The notes below the pieces were generated by a model that saw only the letters and a program-made list of their open reading frames with translations, was not told where the DNA came from and did no database searches. This document shows, one piece after another, positions 1 through 13,200 of a stretch of DNA of 64,000 nucleotides. The translations under genes were made by a program, and so were the position numbers. The DNA is taken from positions 558,001 through 622,000 of the forward strand of contig JABVXV010000002.1 of the NCBI GenBank assembly GCA_013365325.1. The letters run 5' to 3'. Every line of letters begins with the position of its first letter. The stretch's first letter is position 1. Source of the DNA: Dipetalonema caudispina (Eukaryota; Nematoda; Chromadorea; Rhabditida; Onchocercidae).

Positions 1-911
1 CCAGAATCTCATGGGGGTGTAGTAGTTGAACCTATGAAGTCTGCAGAGCGAATTCAAAAACCTGAAATTCGAGATCTGTCAGTCACACTGAATGAAGACA
101 AGGAAGATGTAAGAACTGATTTTGAACTTCTTTTTGCATTTATGTGTTGTTCCATTTTCATGAAAGATGAAGCCTTTGTAGGGTGCAGAAATTATGACAG
201 CGGCTGAAGAATTGGCAGAATTGACTAAGGTGTTTGATGTCGATGAGCGCGATTCCGAGAAGGAAAGGACTGGCACTTTGATGGTTTGTTGCTCTTCAGC
301 AAGTTGACATTATTGCTGTGCTGTTTGATTTGCTCATCCTAATTAATAATAGCTCTTTCTATTGTTCAAATCATTCACTACATTTCATAAAATAGTTCTC
401 CTAACGAGAACTTAATACTGAAAGATGTGACATGCATGTGAGAAAGCGGCTATGAGTATTTTTAAGGTCACAGTGGAACAAAGGAAACTCAAACGACAGA
501 ATTGGAGTAGTTTTAAAAAAGCCGATGACATTAAGGAACATGATTCATCTCCTTTGGAAAATGCAGGAACTGATTTAGTTTCTCCACCACCGAAATCATC
601 AAGTAAGTATCTTATTATATCAGTATGATTTACTTCGTATTTTAAGGAAGTTGCTTCACAGTTTCAATTTTTGAATGACTGTTAAAAATCCTCTCTCTGG
701 AGCACAACAATTTATGCTTCATTAAAATGAAAGTATATATAATAGTTATGAATTAATGTAAAGGCTTTCTGACCTTTTTCATTGACGATGTGGTTATGAT
801 TTGAGTGCATAATCATGATCACTATACTTCTTAATTTCAGAAATTCCGACAGAAACTGTTTTACAAAATTTAAGTTCACTCACTGCGGAATTTAATGCTG
901 TTGTGGATTGA
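1..911 (+). CDS. C-terminal part of an unrecognised gene (5' end outside window)
   Basis: Four exons join in one frame and end in TGA: 1-108, 182-283, 467-602 and 841-911. Donors are GTAAGA, GTTTGT and GTAAGT; acceptors are TTTGTAG, TTTTAAG and ATTTCAG, and all phases agree. The roughly 140 residues visible are hydrophilic, rich in Glu, Lys, Asp and Ser, with no membrane segment. Motifs one can read include EELAELTKVFDVDERDSEKE and a short Pro run (SPPPKSS) near the end. The composition suggests an intracellular, partly disordered tail. I do not recognise the family. ALG1 starts about 960 bases downstream on the same strand, too far to claim an operon. Being coding is well supported by four phase-consistent exons; the function is unknown. 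Confidence 0.7.
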
Positions 912-1870
912 AAACGAACAATTATTTTTTGTAGTAAGAATTAAACTATTGGAATGGGTGCCGAAATGTCTCATATTAAGTAGTTTTAGATAATATCTAA
1001 GATAAGCGGAATTCTATTGTTTTTAGCTGTGTGTTCGTGTTGAGTAAATCGAAGTTTTTTGTTTGTAAATATTATAACGGGCAAATGTTATTTTGCCAGG
1101 AGTTTTTTTGTAACGCGTTTTATTTTCTTTCATTTGTTATTGGTGTGTATTTTTTATTGCCATGCATGATTCTAATATGAAGGAATAAGTAGTTATATTA
1201 GGCTACTTATCATGATTTTGATAGTTTAATTTCTTTGTGATGGCTTTTGAAATATGTCTTGTACCTGGTGAAATCATTTACAGTCATTTAGCATTCCAGT
1301 AATTTTTAGTAATAGTGAAGCTGCTCTTTATAGTATATAGTTAACAGATATATTACCTAGGAATGCTTCAAATGTAAAATTTTATTAAACTAATGTCCCG
1401 TTTTACTGTAAACCTGTGAAGGTAGGAACGACTGAGATGCGTTATGTGTGTTCGGTGTTGTATAAGGAATTTACTGTGACCATAAAAATTTCAGATTAAA
1501 TGAATTCTGGTTTTACATTTTTTCCAAAAGTTGCCGGTGCTAATATTTCAATGTTGAGTAAGATATTCTAAAGTTTTCAATCATTGACGACAAAATTTGT
1601 TTCAAGTGGTGGAAGACGTAGTCATTTTATGAAGAGAATATAGTATTCGATATATTGGCACAATACATCATAAGGAATGCTAGCCTAGAGTGGAAGCTGT
1701 TTTCAGAAATTCAGGTCTCATAACCTAAATAGTGTTGCTGAAATATGAGGACGAGGTAACAAGCAAGTATTAAGCATCGCGGAATAAAGGATTTTACATA
1801 AAATTTGCTTCGTCCATTTCTGATGTCGCTGTTTTGTGGAACTTCCTGCTGTAGATAAGTTGTGAAGGAA
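912..1870. other. 3' flank and intergenic space before ALG1
   Basis: AT-rich sequence with stops in all frames. It should hold the 3' UTR of the gene ending at 911 and the 5' UTR of ALG1. I see no RNA gene or repeat. A CTGTAG at 1850-1855 could serve as a trans-splice acceptor for ALG1, but it is not distinctive. Confidence 0.5.
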
Positions 1871-4800
1871 ATGGTACTCCGTGGGAAAAATGCAACATTG
1901 GTAGTTATTGGGGATATTGGTCGAAGTCCACGAATGTGTTATCATGCTATGTCGCTGGCAGATAAAAATTATCGAGTGCAAATAGTTGGCTACACGGATT
2001 CTGCAATACATCAATCCATACAGCAGCATCCATATATTAGGTATTTTGATGTTCATATTTTTGCTCTGATAATGCATGATTTATAATCGAAATGTGGGCA
2101 GTCAGATTACGTCTTCCGGTTTTAATAGTTAAGATGTCAACGTTTCCATGTAATGTCTCTTCTCATCATTTTCATTTTCCCAAGCAGCGTGTACTGTACA
2201 AATTATAGTTTTCACTGCTAGATTACTTGCTTAAGTATCCGGGTTTAGTTAAAATCCATCAGTTTTCCTGTACTTTAAGTATTGATTTTTACAGTGTCGT
2301 ATCATTAAGATGTCCGCCAGAATACATCTGTAACTTGCGTCCTATTTTTGCTTTGGTATTGAAATTTTTGTGGACTTTGATTGTTTTACTATTAACGCTC
2401 TTCTTCCGAATTGATTGGCCTCTGTTAATTATGGTGCAGAACCCTCCTGGACTACCATCTCTTTTTGCTTGTTGGCTGGTTGTTTTTTTACTTCTAAAAT
2501 ATTTGTTTGTTTTACCGAAGAACTTACGTGTTAGTGCTTTCTAACGTATAAAAGTTAGACTTATGCGAAATATCAACAAGAAATGACGTATTATTTCAAA
2601 TTTTTCCATTCTTTTTTATCTATGGAAATGCTTTCTAACGTTTAAAATTTCAGTGTGCTCGTATTAGAAGGGCACAGTTTATCATTGACTGGCATAATTA
2701 CACCTATTCAGTATTACGCAAAAAGTATAATATCGATGAAATACGTGTTGGTCGGGCTTCCGATCGACGAATGCAGAATTCTTTAAATTGTTCCGAGGAT
2801 CATGGCTTAAGTATTATCGTTTTTAATGATTTTTTAGTGGAATTTCTTGAATCTATAGTTAGTGGAGAAATTGGAAAACATATAAAAAGCTGAAATTTTA
2901 CTTTCATTTCAGTGACAAATGATGTTTCCGAATTGCGTGGAAAAAGAATGACGCGAGTAGAACGAGCTGTTCAGGCTGCAGCAGCTACAGCAAACAAAAG
3001 AAAACGCCAAGCTGACCGAAAGAAGAAATGTTCAGTCATGCAGAGGTTAGCTTCGAATGGAAAAAGTAAACAACTTTGACTTATAGTTTATAAATGTGAT
3101 CCCTACCAATAGATGACTTTTTTGTTTTTTTCTGAAGATTCCTTTCAGATATGTTGAGCAGATTTACTACTGGGAAGGTTGTTTTGGTCGTCGTGCTGAT
3201 TTGAACATTTGTGTAACTCATGCTATGCGACAAGATATGTTCGATGCATGGGATATTAGTGCAGCTACAGTATATGATCGGCCTCCAGCCTGGAACTTTC
3301 GGAAGTTGACTGATGAGGAACGACATAAATTTTTTTTGAAATTAGTCAGTTACAATGGAGAATTCGAAATTTTTAAAGCTGCTAATAATCCAGGCTTGCA
3401 GAGAGATTGCGTTCTCATAGAAGGTTAATTTTTATTGCGTATTTGATTTTGTTTACAAGTACTCGAGTCATACAGCAGCAAAAAATGAACTGCATATTAC
3501 TACTTTTTTCCAGAAACATTACTCTCTTATCGTGACAATGAAGGTAAAGTCCACCTTCGAAATGACCGTCCTTTACTTCTTGTTTCATCTACAAGTTGGA
3601 CAGAAGATGAAGATTTTGGACTCCTACTTGATGCGCTTCGTGAATTTGATAATATTGCTAAACTTTCTTCAAAAGCGTACGTTTCTGTAAATTAATTCAA
3701 TTTTTCCGAATATTATCTTTTGATTTTTTTCCGAGTATTATTTCAAATATTTCGTTAGGAATCCAGCAACTCGCCTGCCATTCATAACATGTATAATTAC
3801 TGGACGTGGACCTTTACGGTCATATTATTTGGGTCGCATTGAGCATTTGCAAATGCAAAATGTTGAAATATTAACACCATGGTTAAAAGCGGAAGATTAT
3901 CCGCTTTTGCTTGGTTGTGCCGATATTGGAGTATCTCTGCATACTTCCACATCAGGTATTAAATTTATTTAATCTGATAGTTTCAGTAGCTCATGCATTG
4001 GTCAACTCTTTTAGAAAAAAAGATAAATGTAAAGTAGGTGTTAATAGTACGATTTGCAAAGCCACTTTTAGTTTTAAATTTCAAACATACATTTGTCTCA
4101 TTAGAAAAATCTATTAGTTTACACTTTTTTTATTACTAAAGCCTCTTGTAAGACTCATTTTTTTACGATTAAGGTCTGGATCTACCAATGAAGGTAGTGG
4201 ATATGCTTGGGTGTGGTTTGCCTGTCATTGCCAAACGATTTGGTTGCATCGGTGAGCTTGTTTCAGATGGCCATAATGGACGACTATTCGATACTTCGCA
4301 TGAACTTTCACATATCATTAAATCACTAACATGTGGTTTCCCTCTTCATTGCAACGTTAGTTTTTTATTCATGCTAGAAATTTGAAATTATTATAAGTAG
4401 ACTAGATTATCCTTTACTATATCTCGTTTGGTTTGTTTACACTGTTTTGTAGCTCAAATTTTGAATCTAATTAGAGTTGTCAAATTTATTATAGCAGTTG
4501 AACACTTTAATATCAAATGTTCATTCCGATCCTTTAATATCATGGAACAAGAATTGGGATGCGTGCATGTGGCCATTAGTGCGCAGTTATGGAGCTCTGT
4601 CAATCGAGGATCTGGCACGACGTCAAAGGTACTGAATCGTAATTGTAAAAGAAATAACGGCAGCGGTTGCTGTAATAAAATTGGTCGATGATTTAACTAT
4701 TAACCTTAAATATCTGGAAGAATTATGCAGATATTTTATTGAAAATCACTTTTCCTTGATTCTTATGAAGGAATAATTATCGTTAAGATTCTCCGTGATC

Positions 4801-4968
4801 TCACTTCAAAATGAACCAAAAACTGCCGAAATGCATGACATATCGGAGCTGAAGCAACAAGATAATGAAGAGCATGAAAGTGCCAGGTTTGAAAATGAAA
4901 CTGCAGAATTGGGACTGGAAATTAGAAGTAATGGAGCAGCAGATGATTATGATAATGATTGCTTATGA
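1871..4968 (+). CDS. ALG1: ALG1, chitobiosyldiphosphodolichol beta-mannosyltransferase
   Basis: It transfers the first mannose from GDP-Man to GlcNAc2-PP-dolichol on the cytosolic face of the ER (family GT33), the start of N-glycan core building. Exons: 1871-2040, 2295-2481, 2654-2744 (or to 2810), 2913-3045, 3149-3423, 3514-3676, 3759-3955, 4174-4355, 4495-4628 and 4788-4968, all in phase, about 570 residues. Conserved family stretches are [69 protein letters not shown] and [16 protein letters not shown] membrane segment lies near residues 80-110. Two oddities: exon 4 adds a very basic helix ([11 protein letters not shown]) where the human protein has a short loop, and exon 10 adds an acidic tail; without splicing at 4629 the protein stops at 4635 like the human one. 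An ATG at 1871 follows an in-frame GTG at 1862, so I start at the ATG. Confidence 0.94.
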
Positions 4969-6173
4969 GGAGCGAATGAAAAACCTGGAAAAATTCACTT
5001 TGATGTTCTCATTGCAGTTCAAGATAAGATTTTGGATTCAAGAAGTTGGCTTTTGCTAGGGTGTGTAGATTTTCACTAATTGAAAGAATTTGCTTCATTT
5101 TGGTTCTCTTATGTACCAAAGATTAAAAGCTTCACTTCCCCATGATTGACAGTTTATGGTTATTGTCTGAAGTTTACGCACTCATCCTTTTCCCGTTCTC
5201 TTTCTCTTTATATTTCTGTGATCTTTCGTTCTTTGTTCCTTACTTTTTATTTCCTCTACCCTTCGTTTCATATTTTGTGGTTATCTATATGAAAATTAAA
5301 AGCAACATATTTTTTGAATTTGTAAATATAAAAATGAGGTTACATATCTCATGACCAGAAAATTTTTTTTATTGATTGGAGACCAATAACTGTTGCTTAT
5401 TGCGTAATCACGAGAAATTGTTGATGAATCCCTTAAAAAATGCCGGAAAGGAACTGGAGTTGATTCACACATTATCATGTCGTTTTATTTTATTATTAGA
5501 ATTTACAAATTTTCTAATATCAGCTTTGTATGTGAATAATTTATTTCCACATTCCGTACTGTAGTACTTTTACTACCATTGTGATGTGATAAACGGATGA
5601 CTGAGTATACCTTTCAAACCTTAAAGATTTCAAAACAGTTTTTTATTGGATTCATTTCATAATTACAAATTTCATAACCATTGCAATTTTAAACGGATGC
5701 GAACTGAGCGCTTTATATGCACCTTCAAAACAAGTTGTTCATTATTTATTCTTCTTTAGTTTCTGTCGTCCGGCGGCTCAAAGCAGTTAGTGAGTGGAAC
5801 ATTTTCCGAACTATGTGTTCAGTTGGACGTTAAATTGATGATAGAACTAAGTGAAACCGTCTACACTAATCTGTTTTGTAACTGGGTTATATAATACTTT
5901 CGCAGCACTAAGGAAAATTCATTCCTTTTTCAGTCAGATAAGCAGAATTAAGACAGTATCTGTTATTTCAAAAGGTCACTTTCAAGTAAATGTAGCACCA
6001 TGCCATATTTTCTGCAATCTACCATTTCTGCCGTTCCATAGGTTTTGGTCAGATGATCCATATTTCTGGAGCAATAAGACTCATCCTAACCTCTATTTTC
6101 TCACAGAGATGTAGGACAACTTCATAATCACAAATGATACATTTAGGCATTGCATTATTTTGTAGCAGCAAAA
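4969..6173. other. Intergenic and UTR sequence
   Basis: Downstream of ALG1. Several open stretches exist (for example 5376-5564 on +), but none has an ATG with convincing splice sites. I read this as the ALG1 3' UTR followed by intergenic DNA. Confidence 0.45.
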
Positions 6174-7450
6174 ATGCTACCGCTGGTGACGATTGCGTGC
6201 ATCCTCCCAACAGTTCCTATCTTCATTTTCGGATTACTTATCATCGGTTGCTGTAAGTTTCTCTTATAGATTCGAATGTTTTAGACATATTTTTTAACTG
6301 TACATTTCCTAAGCATTTTGGAAGAATATCTTTGATACATGCAAATTGCACAGTTTTTCCAAAAGCTTTAAGCAAATACAGTGATTCATCCAATATACAA
6401 TAAATTATTCCAACCGATGTTAGGCTGTGCAACGGATCGCTTGCTATAAAAATTTGTTCTACATAATGCTCTTACTTCCAACGTTATATGTATATATTGC
6501 CTCTAAACTATCATACTATTTTATTTAATAATATGACTGTATAATTGAGCTACCCTTTTATTAGTATCAAGTGAACGTTATGAATTATCGAATGGCAAAT
6601 AAAAGGAAGAGTTGACCATCAGATAATACGTTAAGAGAGGAGACTCTTGGCTCTTTCAGTGATACTGAAAGCAGTGCACTGAAGACTAGGCACATTGTGT
6701 AAGCCAGTCTGATCTTTTCAAAAATCATTATTAAATTTAGGAAAGCATATGTACAAATTTTTTAGCTTCCAAAAAGGCGGAACCTGAAGTAGGTGGAGGA
6801 AAAAGAGATGGACCAGCAATTCAGGGACAACCAACAACACCTGCAGCAATACCTCTCCCTACACCTGCTGTACCCGCAGAAAAGGTTTTATTGAACTATT
6901 TGAAAGTATTCTTAAGTGAGCACAAGTAAGAATATACTGCATCTTTTGTTAATATAACCAATGTATATATGTAATACTAAATCGATTTTACGCTTTTCAG
7001 AAACCAAACGAAAAAGAAGTAAACAAAGAGGTCTCTTTTCAAATCTCATTATTTTCTTCTTTAATCGTACATCTCTAATGACAAACACATTCAAAATAGG
7101 TCACAGAAGTTAAGGTGATTTGTGAATATTTCACTGAGAAAAAGTGGATGCGAAAAAAAAAAGCTAAGGAGAATGTGGATTTGAGAAATGTCCTGCTGTC
7201 ATTCGTTGTACAAATCAAAAGAAATTTGAAATATGAGCATGAATGATTTCCTAGCTCAATTCAACAAATCCCGAGAAACCAACTGAAAAGTGTTAATTTT
7301 TCGAGATTGCAGAGCGTACCAAAAAAAGAGACTAACACTGGTGGTGCTGCAGTTGGAGGTGGCGATGAGGAAAATGGAGGTTATGAATCATGCCCCGATA
7401 TGACACCTGAACAACTTGCTAAAATTGCAAACGAATCTCCTGCAAAATAA
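6174..7450 (+). CDS. Small single-pass membrane protein with low-complexity tail
   Basis: Five exons: 6174-6252, 6766-6884, 7001-7030, 7100-7114 and 7313-7450, total 126 residues; phases agree throughout. Exon 1 alone encodes a hydrophobic N-terminus (MLPLVTIACILPTVPIFIFG), a signal anchor or uncleaved membrane segment. It is followed by a Lys/Gly/Pro/Thr-rich tail with a TPAAIPLPTPAVP stretch and an acidic C-terminus ending ESCPDMTPEQLAKIANESPA. Exons 3 and 4 are microexons of 30 and 15 bases, absent from any long ORF. I know no named family. The layout (one membrane helix from exon 1, then disordered charged tail) is shared with the gene at 61466-62755, without obvious sequence similarity. 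An AATAAA lies about 100 bases after the stop. Coding status is likely; function unknown. Confidence 0.72.
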
Positions 7451-7551
7451 GTCAGTAAATAATAATGCGGTTAGAATAGTAATAAGAATGGAAAGACAGG
7501 GAGAATGAAGCTCTACTTATTCATATGGAAAAACTGAGAAGAAAATAATTG

Positions 7552-7557
7552 AATAAA
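7552..7557 (+). other. Polyadenylation signal AATAAA
   Basis: AATAAA about 100 bases downstream of the stop at 7450, a normal distance for a nematode 3' UTR. Confidence 0.5.
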
Positions 7558-8269
7558 AAGGTCCTAACGTGACCCATGGGTCCTTGAATTTCGAATAGTG
7601 ATCCTGTAACTTGGATATTCGAGCTTGCACTTTATCACTGTGAGTAAAATATATCAATAAATTCAGAGAATGATATGTGTAAATGTGAAATATCAAAATC
7701 GGAAGTTAGAAAACTGATAAACCGCCGACCATTATATTGCAAAATGTTAAAATGGCATATTTCCCGGATATTACTGAATGTTCGATGCGTCAATATCATG
7801 AATCCATACAATACAGTACATGCTGTGATACAAATTTATTCACAACTTATCAGTTTCCCCAATTACAAAAATTAGAAAATGATTGCCATGTTGAATGCTT
7901 CCATCTCTTTTTCTTACTTCAACAAATTTTTCATAAATTTGAGAAATTTTTCAAATTCATGAGGATCATTTGATAAGCAAAATGTATTGTTTTAATTTCA
8001 TTCCTAACACCATTGCAACATAGCTCATACATATCTTGGCAAACTTTAGCAATGTCTAATTATATCTAATCTGACTATCAGATGAGATTGCAGAAGATAA
8101 CATATTTTTCGATTTCATTTGTAGGGAAATACCCCACAGGTGATAGCAGAAGGTTAAATGGAAACAATGATGATATGATTAAGCTCATTTCAAATATCAC
8201 TTGACATTATATCTATCTCCTAATCAGTTAGATGGGAATGAATATTTTTAGGTAAATAAATGAAATATG

Positions 8270-8897
8270 TTAAATACATATAAAAGTAATAATGATGCCG
8301 GTGAGCAATGTGTGCATATAATTGAGAATAATAATGGCGAAATGAAACTCACTGATCCGTTGTACATGTAATGTTAGCATGAAGATAAGAGTGGAAAGTA
8401 GGAATGAGTGAAGATATTTTCGATATGAAGGTCGAAGGTCGTTCTTTTCTTCATTCTCCGAAGTGGGACGAATAGTCATTGTATGCAGACAAGATCTATT
8501 TAGAGAGATTAGGTCAAACACTAATTTTCTAAATTACTCTCACATTACTCTTACAACTACTATCTCTTATTCTATTTAGAAATCCCTTCTTCTAAATGAT
8601 AAACAGTAATTATTTCTGGAATTGAATGTGATCAGTGATTTATTCCAAGTCTCTAAGAACTTTTAAGCAGTTCCATCGGTACTGTACTCGAAAGAGTCTG
8701 TTAAAAAACAATCTATACCTATTGAATAAGACGACTACAGTCTTTCTAGTATTCTCACTACCAAAAATATGCGGAATTTACCTGATAGCGTAGTAAACGA
8801 AAGCAGAATAGATAAAATAAAGGACTGCATGGCGATGAGGTGGCCAAAGTTCATGCATCTTTTTTAATTTCATACATTCTTTTGCATAGCACAAAAA
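8270..8897 (-). CDS. Candidate 3' exons of a multi-pass membrane protein
   Basis: On the minus strand 8897-8782 and 8495-8270 join in phase (donor AG|GTAAAT, acceptors ATTTCAG and AAATAG). Together they encode about 113 residues with two or three hydrophobic segments (around AVLYFIYSAFVYYAI, FLLSTLIFMLTLHV and the C-terminus) separated by a hydrophilic loop containing RPTSENEEKNDLRPSYRKY. The hydrophilic loop and matching splice phases argue for a gene. The T-rich strand, which gives hydrophobic peptides by chance, argues against. An upstream exon ending HIGYFEK near 9043 would fit in phase. I do not recognise a family. Confidence 0.28.
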
Positions 8898-10114
8898 CTG
8901 AAATGTATAGAGTGAATTGCTTTTCGTCATTAAATATAGTTTAAATTTGTTGCAAAAGTTTCTCTGATATCTTTTAAAACTATTCCGAAATATCCATATG
9001 CGATAGAAATTTACATGAGAGATGTGTGACCTTTTCGAAATATCCAATATGTGAAGTTTGGAAAACTATTACAGATACTGTTAGGTTAAGTATTGTCGCA
9101 ATAGATAGTCGAAGTGACAAGTTCAACCAAGATGAATATTTCTTACAGTTCTTCGGGAAAAGTTTCGAAGTGACGAAAGTATCGAAACACATGATTTGCA
9201 ATGAGAACCGGAGATCGATTAGAAAGACTAATAAATTTTGTTTGTCAGTCTTTTCTTTCTAGATCAACCTAGGAAGAAGAACATTAAGGTGAATAAATTA
9301 CATTGAAACAAATTTGTAAACATGGAGAACCGGAACAACAATTCTAGCCAGCTGAGTTCAAAACCTTGGATATTATTGTTTTGGCAGCATTCTTCTAATG
9401 CATCAATAATGACTTATAAAAACTCATATTTGCTTTTTCCTTTCTATAAAATCCCTCATAGAACTTGAAAAAAAGGAAATAAAACGTAGTGTATCATAAC
9501 CATCACCAGTATCAAGAAGCATCACCCCAATCAGACCGCAAAAATATTTATTCAGGATTAACGAAAACAAGTTCAGCACTGCTGAAAATCTGCAACGTCC
9601 GCCGATCAGTACTCCTTGACCTAGTTGCAAAAGAAGACATTGACCGATTTACGACCATCATTTTTAAGAACTGCAAAACGAATCCAATGTCGCAAGTTGA
9701 AAAAAAAGAGCGAGAAACTTCGCTATGTTTAAATAACAAATCTCACATATCGGATCATCTGTCTTGGATATATATCCCAAGATAGATGATATTCAGAATT
9801 TGAAAATGCGTACAGAACGAGTTAGTTGCCCTAGATTTCGCCACAGTTTGCTGTCCAACCATCCACAAAATTCCTCACTCACCTTGTCTTTATCCCACTA
9901 CTATAAGCCAGAATGTACTGAACCATTGCCAATTTCCAAAATACAAACTTCAATAGAATGATTAGGACAGACAACATTCATCGAACTTCACATTCGTGAA
10001 TGACAAGAAAGCTTCCTATACATTTTACAAACAACTCATTCTTAGCATGACAACGTTGTCTCAGTAATTTTTCATTTCGAAAGTCTGAATAATTAATATA
10101 TCCATGAACAATTA

Positions 10115-10120
10115 TTTATT
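10115..10120 (-). other. Possible polyadenylation signal for EIF5B
   Basis: TTTATT on the + strand is AATAAA on the minus strand, about 160 bases after the EIF5B stop codon. It is the nearest such signal. Confidence 0.4.
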
Positions 10121-10277
10121 CCCTTTGCACGTTATTAATTATAACAAGTTGTCGTACATAACGAGTGGAATTAGGGATAAATTAAAAAACAGAATGTGGA
10201 AAAGTTGAAAAACAAAAAAAAAAAAACCGTACTGCTTCCTTATAATACATTTTAGTATTAGTCAATAAAAACAACAA

Positions 10278-13200
10278 TCACATAATATCAAGAACTTTCT
10301 TCAGTTGAACAACTAACTGCCAATCTGCTTTTGATAAATCATTTCGAAAATGTGCTTTGCAAACATCTATTGTTTCACGTGTTATCTGAATTAAGGAAAT
10401 AAACTTTAATATGAATTTCACTTTTACTTCTTCAATTGCTGAATATCCTCCTGTTAAAAATTTACAATTAAAAATATATTAGCTTTACTATTAAAAACTT
10501 ATTAAATTTCTTGTGCCGTCCAACACAACGTTTTAAAATCTCAATATGATTTAGTATCTTAAACTAACACAGTCAATCGACAATTGATAGGGATGACAAG
10601 TAATGTCCAAATTGAAAAAAAATTTTCGTAAATCTCAAATAGGGCACGCCTGAACGAAAGCATAAATATATGTTGAAGCGGCAACTTCCTTACTTCAAGG
10701 TTTGAAAAACTTACCCGGCTAACTAATGTATCTTGATGCGTGAAATGTCTACCATAAAGTTTTGGTGCTTCACCAGTAGTGTTTTCTATTTTTATGCAAA
10801 CTTCTTCTCCCGTATGAGCTATTTCCACTTGTTCATGATTCCGCTCAATACTTGATACGGTACCAACGAAGATAGACTGAAATTGAAACTAACAGGACAA
10901 TTGAGAAAATATGACTTCAGCTCTCTCTTGGTAGATCAACTGATTAAAAAGTAAGAATAGCCTCAAAAATTCACAAGAACTTACATCTTTAGAGGGAACG
11001 CACAGTGGAACACCTCGTTTGAGTTGTCCAGCTTCAACAGATACACCAATTATGATGGGATTGCGGGCATTAAATATGTGTTGCGGAAGAATTCTCAATT
11101 TGCATGGAAAAATTGCTAAATGTTCGTTCTGCCGTCGGCGTTTAAGTCTCAACTCTTCTCTGAAATTGAGAAACGACAAACCTTCTCTTCACTTTTGTGG
11201 ATCTATTTCTAATGTCTCTTCACGTCCGTGATTACAAACATGATTAATTGTCCAATGAATCGTAATCGCGGATTCTGTCATGTACAATAATATTTTAAAA
11301 TACACGCATTTGTGGAAATGACTGATGAAGCCACAGACAAGTATTAATTTCTAACTATTTTATGAAACAGTTTAGATTTCAAATTGATGCTATTTTTTAG
11401 GACATCCATCTGTTTTATCATTTCTAGTTTCCACATTACAAAATTACATACCTATATTTCAAAAAGCTATCCTCTAAGTGATATATGATGTCAGCAGAGA
11501 AAATGCGAACACCCTCACTAGCTGCAAACTGTTCCACCTCACGATCAACACGAACATCGAATGCAAGTATGCAAGCATATTCTTCCTTCCTCTCCAGCAT
11601 TGCTGCTGCTTTCTGCACATCTTTTTTATGTACCGGCCCAATATTAACGTTTGAATAAGGTATTTTTTGCGTCTAAAAATGAAACATTCGTGAAAATAAG
11701 GAAAGTTTCATGAATCAAAACCTACCTCTGAAATGAATACATAATTATAAAAAAGTTTCAGATGAAATCATACCCTCAAGAACTCCAACAAAGCTTCTAA
11801 CGAACCCAGTGTACTAGCCTGAACGTACACCCCCTCAGGTTTCTTCTTGATAGCCATAAGAGCTTTAGATAACTGCGCTTCACAGTCCTCCCTGAAATAA
11901 AACTTTTTTTCCAATAAAACGTTTATATAAGCAATAAATTTTCAGATTAGAAAAGAGGAAACCTTATTATCCTCAAAAATAAAAAACATACTTAAGTACG
12001 AGGAGTTCATCTTCTCGGTTTGCAACAAATATTGGTAAGCCAGCAAGTGCTTTTTCCAAATTCTTTGCAAGTACTTTAACTCCTTGTGCACCTTTTATCA
12101 TTTGATAATGTTCATATGCATTCTAAAAATATGCCACTATTCATGTCTTAAGTGCATGCCAGCATGAAATACATCTTCCATTTAAACAAACTTCACAACT
12201 ACCACTAAACGTAAGCAATTGACTTAAAACTGCTTTCATAAAAATTTCATCAACTCCAACTGCAAAAACTACATTTTTCAAATTGGAAAAAAAAAAAAAA
12301 AAAAAAACACTGAATGAAAAACTATACCTTGACCCGCAATTCTTTCAAAGGCTGTGGCATCAACAACTCACGAATCTGAGTGATGATAGCCCCATCAGTA
12401 CCCGTAAGAACGATGATATCGCCGACTTTTAATGAACCATTGACCAATATGACATCTATCGTAGTACCTAATCCGGGAAGAGATTTGACCTGAAAAAGAT
12501 AAAAAAATTTCTGATAGTACTAGAAACAAAAATCTGAGGAAAATTAAACATATTTTTCTTACCTCCATGACGGTACAGTCAAGTTCTTCGCAATATGCTA
12601 ACTTCTCAGCTAGCCTATTCTGTGAATCATTGATAATATGTGCCATAATATTACCAATACCATCACCAAGAAATGCAGAAGTCGGAATCATACTAATATA
12701 TTCGTTCAAATCTGGATTTTCGTTTGCCATAACAACATTTACTCCCTTAAAAATGAACGGCATAACATACATGAATTAGAATTATTTCATAATTCTTATG
12801 GGAACATTCCTGCTAGTCTGACAAACTTTATAGTGTTCCAACTTCATCTGCAAGTATTAATCGAAACTTCCTAATTTTCGAAGTACTTTTTTCCTTTTCT
12901 CGAACCAAAATAGCCAAGTATAAACAATCTTCGACTCTTTCTTTCACTCATCTCGTTTAAAATGTCTCTCCTTTGATATATGTACCTGTTCAGCGAATTG
13001 TAACACAACTTTATCTTTCAGTTCTTTGAATTGCAGTTGGGTATTGAGTGGTTGTGACTTCAAATGCTGATAAATATCTTTTCGTGGGTTCGATTCATAA
13101 TCGTACAAACGATCGATCTGAAAGCGATAATTACAGCAATCATAAGATACGAATAAAGGAACAAATGATGTAAAATTACAAAAAATTACTTTATTCAATG

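Larger units (their letters stand above)
7451..10277. other. Region without a firm gene
   Basis: Apart from the 7552 polyadenylation signal and the weak minus-strand candidate at 8270-8897, I see no gene. Both strands carry coding-like open stretches near 8978-9262 (+) and 9489-9785 (+), but neither has an ATG joined to good splice sites. A near-duplicate of about 18 bases (CGAAATATCCAT/AATATG) occurs at 8986 and 9034. Confidence 0.4.

Noticed and set aside
9700..9780. CEIC motif on the minus strand resembling the start of a RING-CH finger
   Set aside because: No following PCxC, His or C-terminal Cys pair is found in any frame, so the CxxC pair is probably chance.
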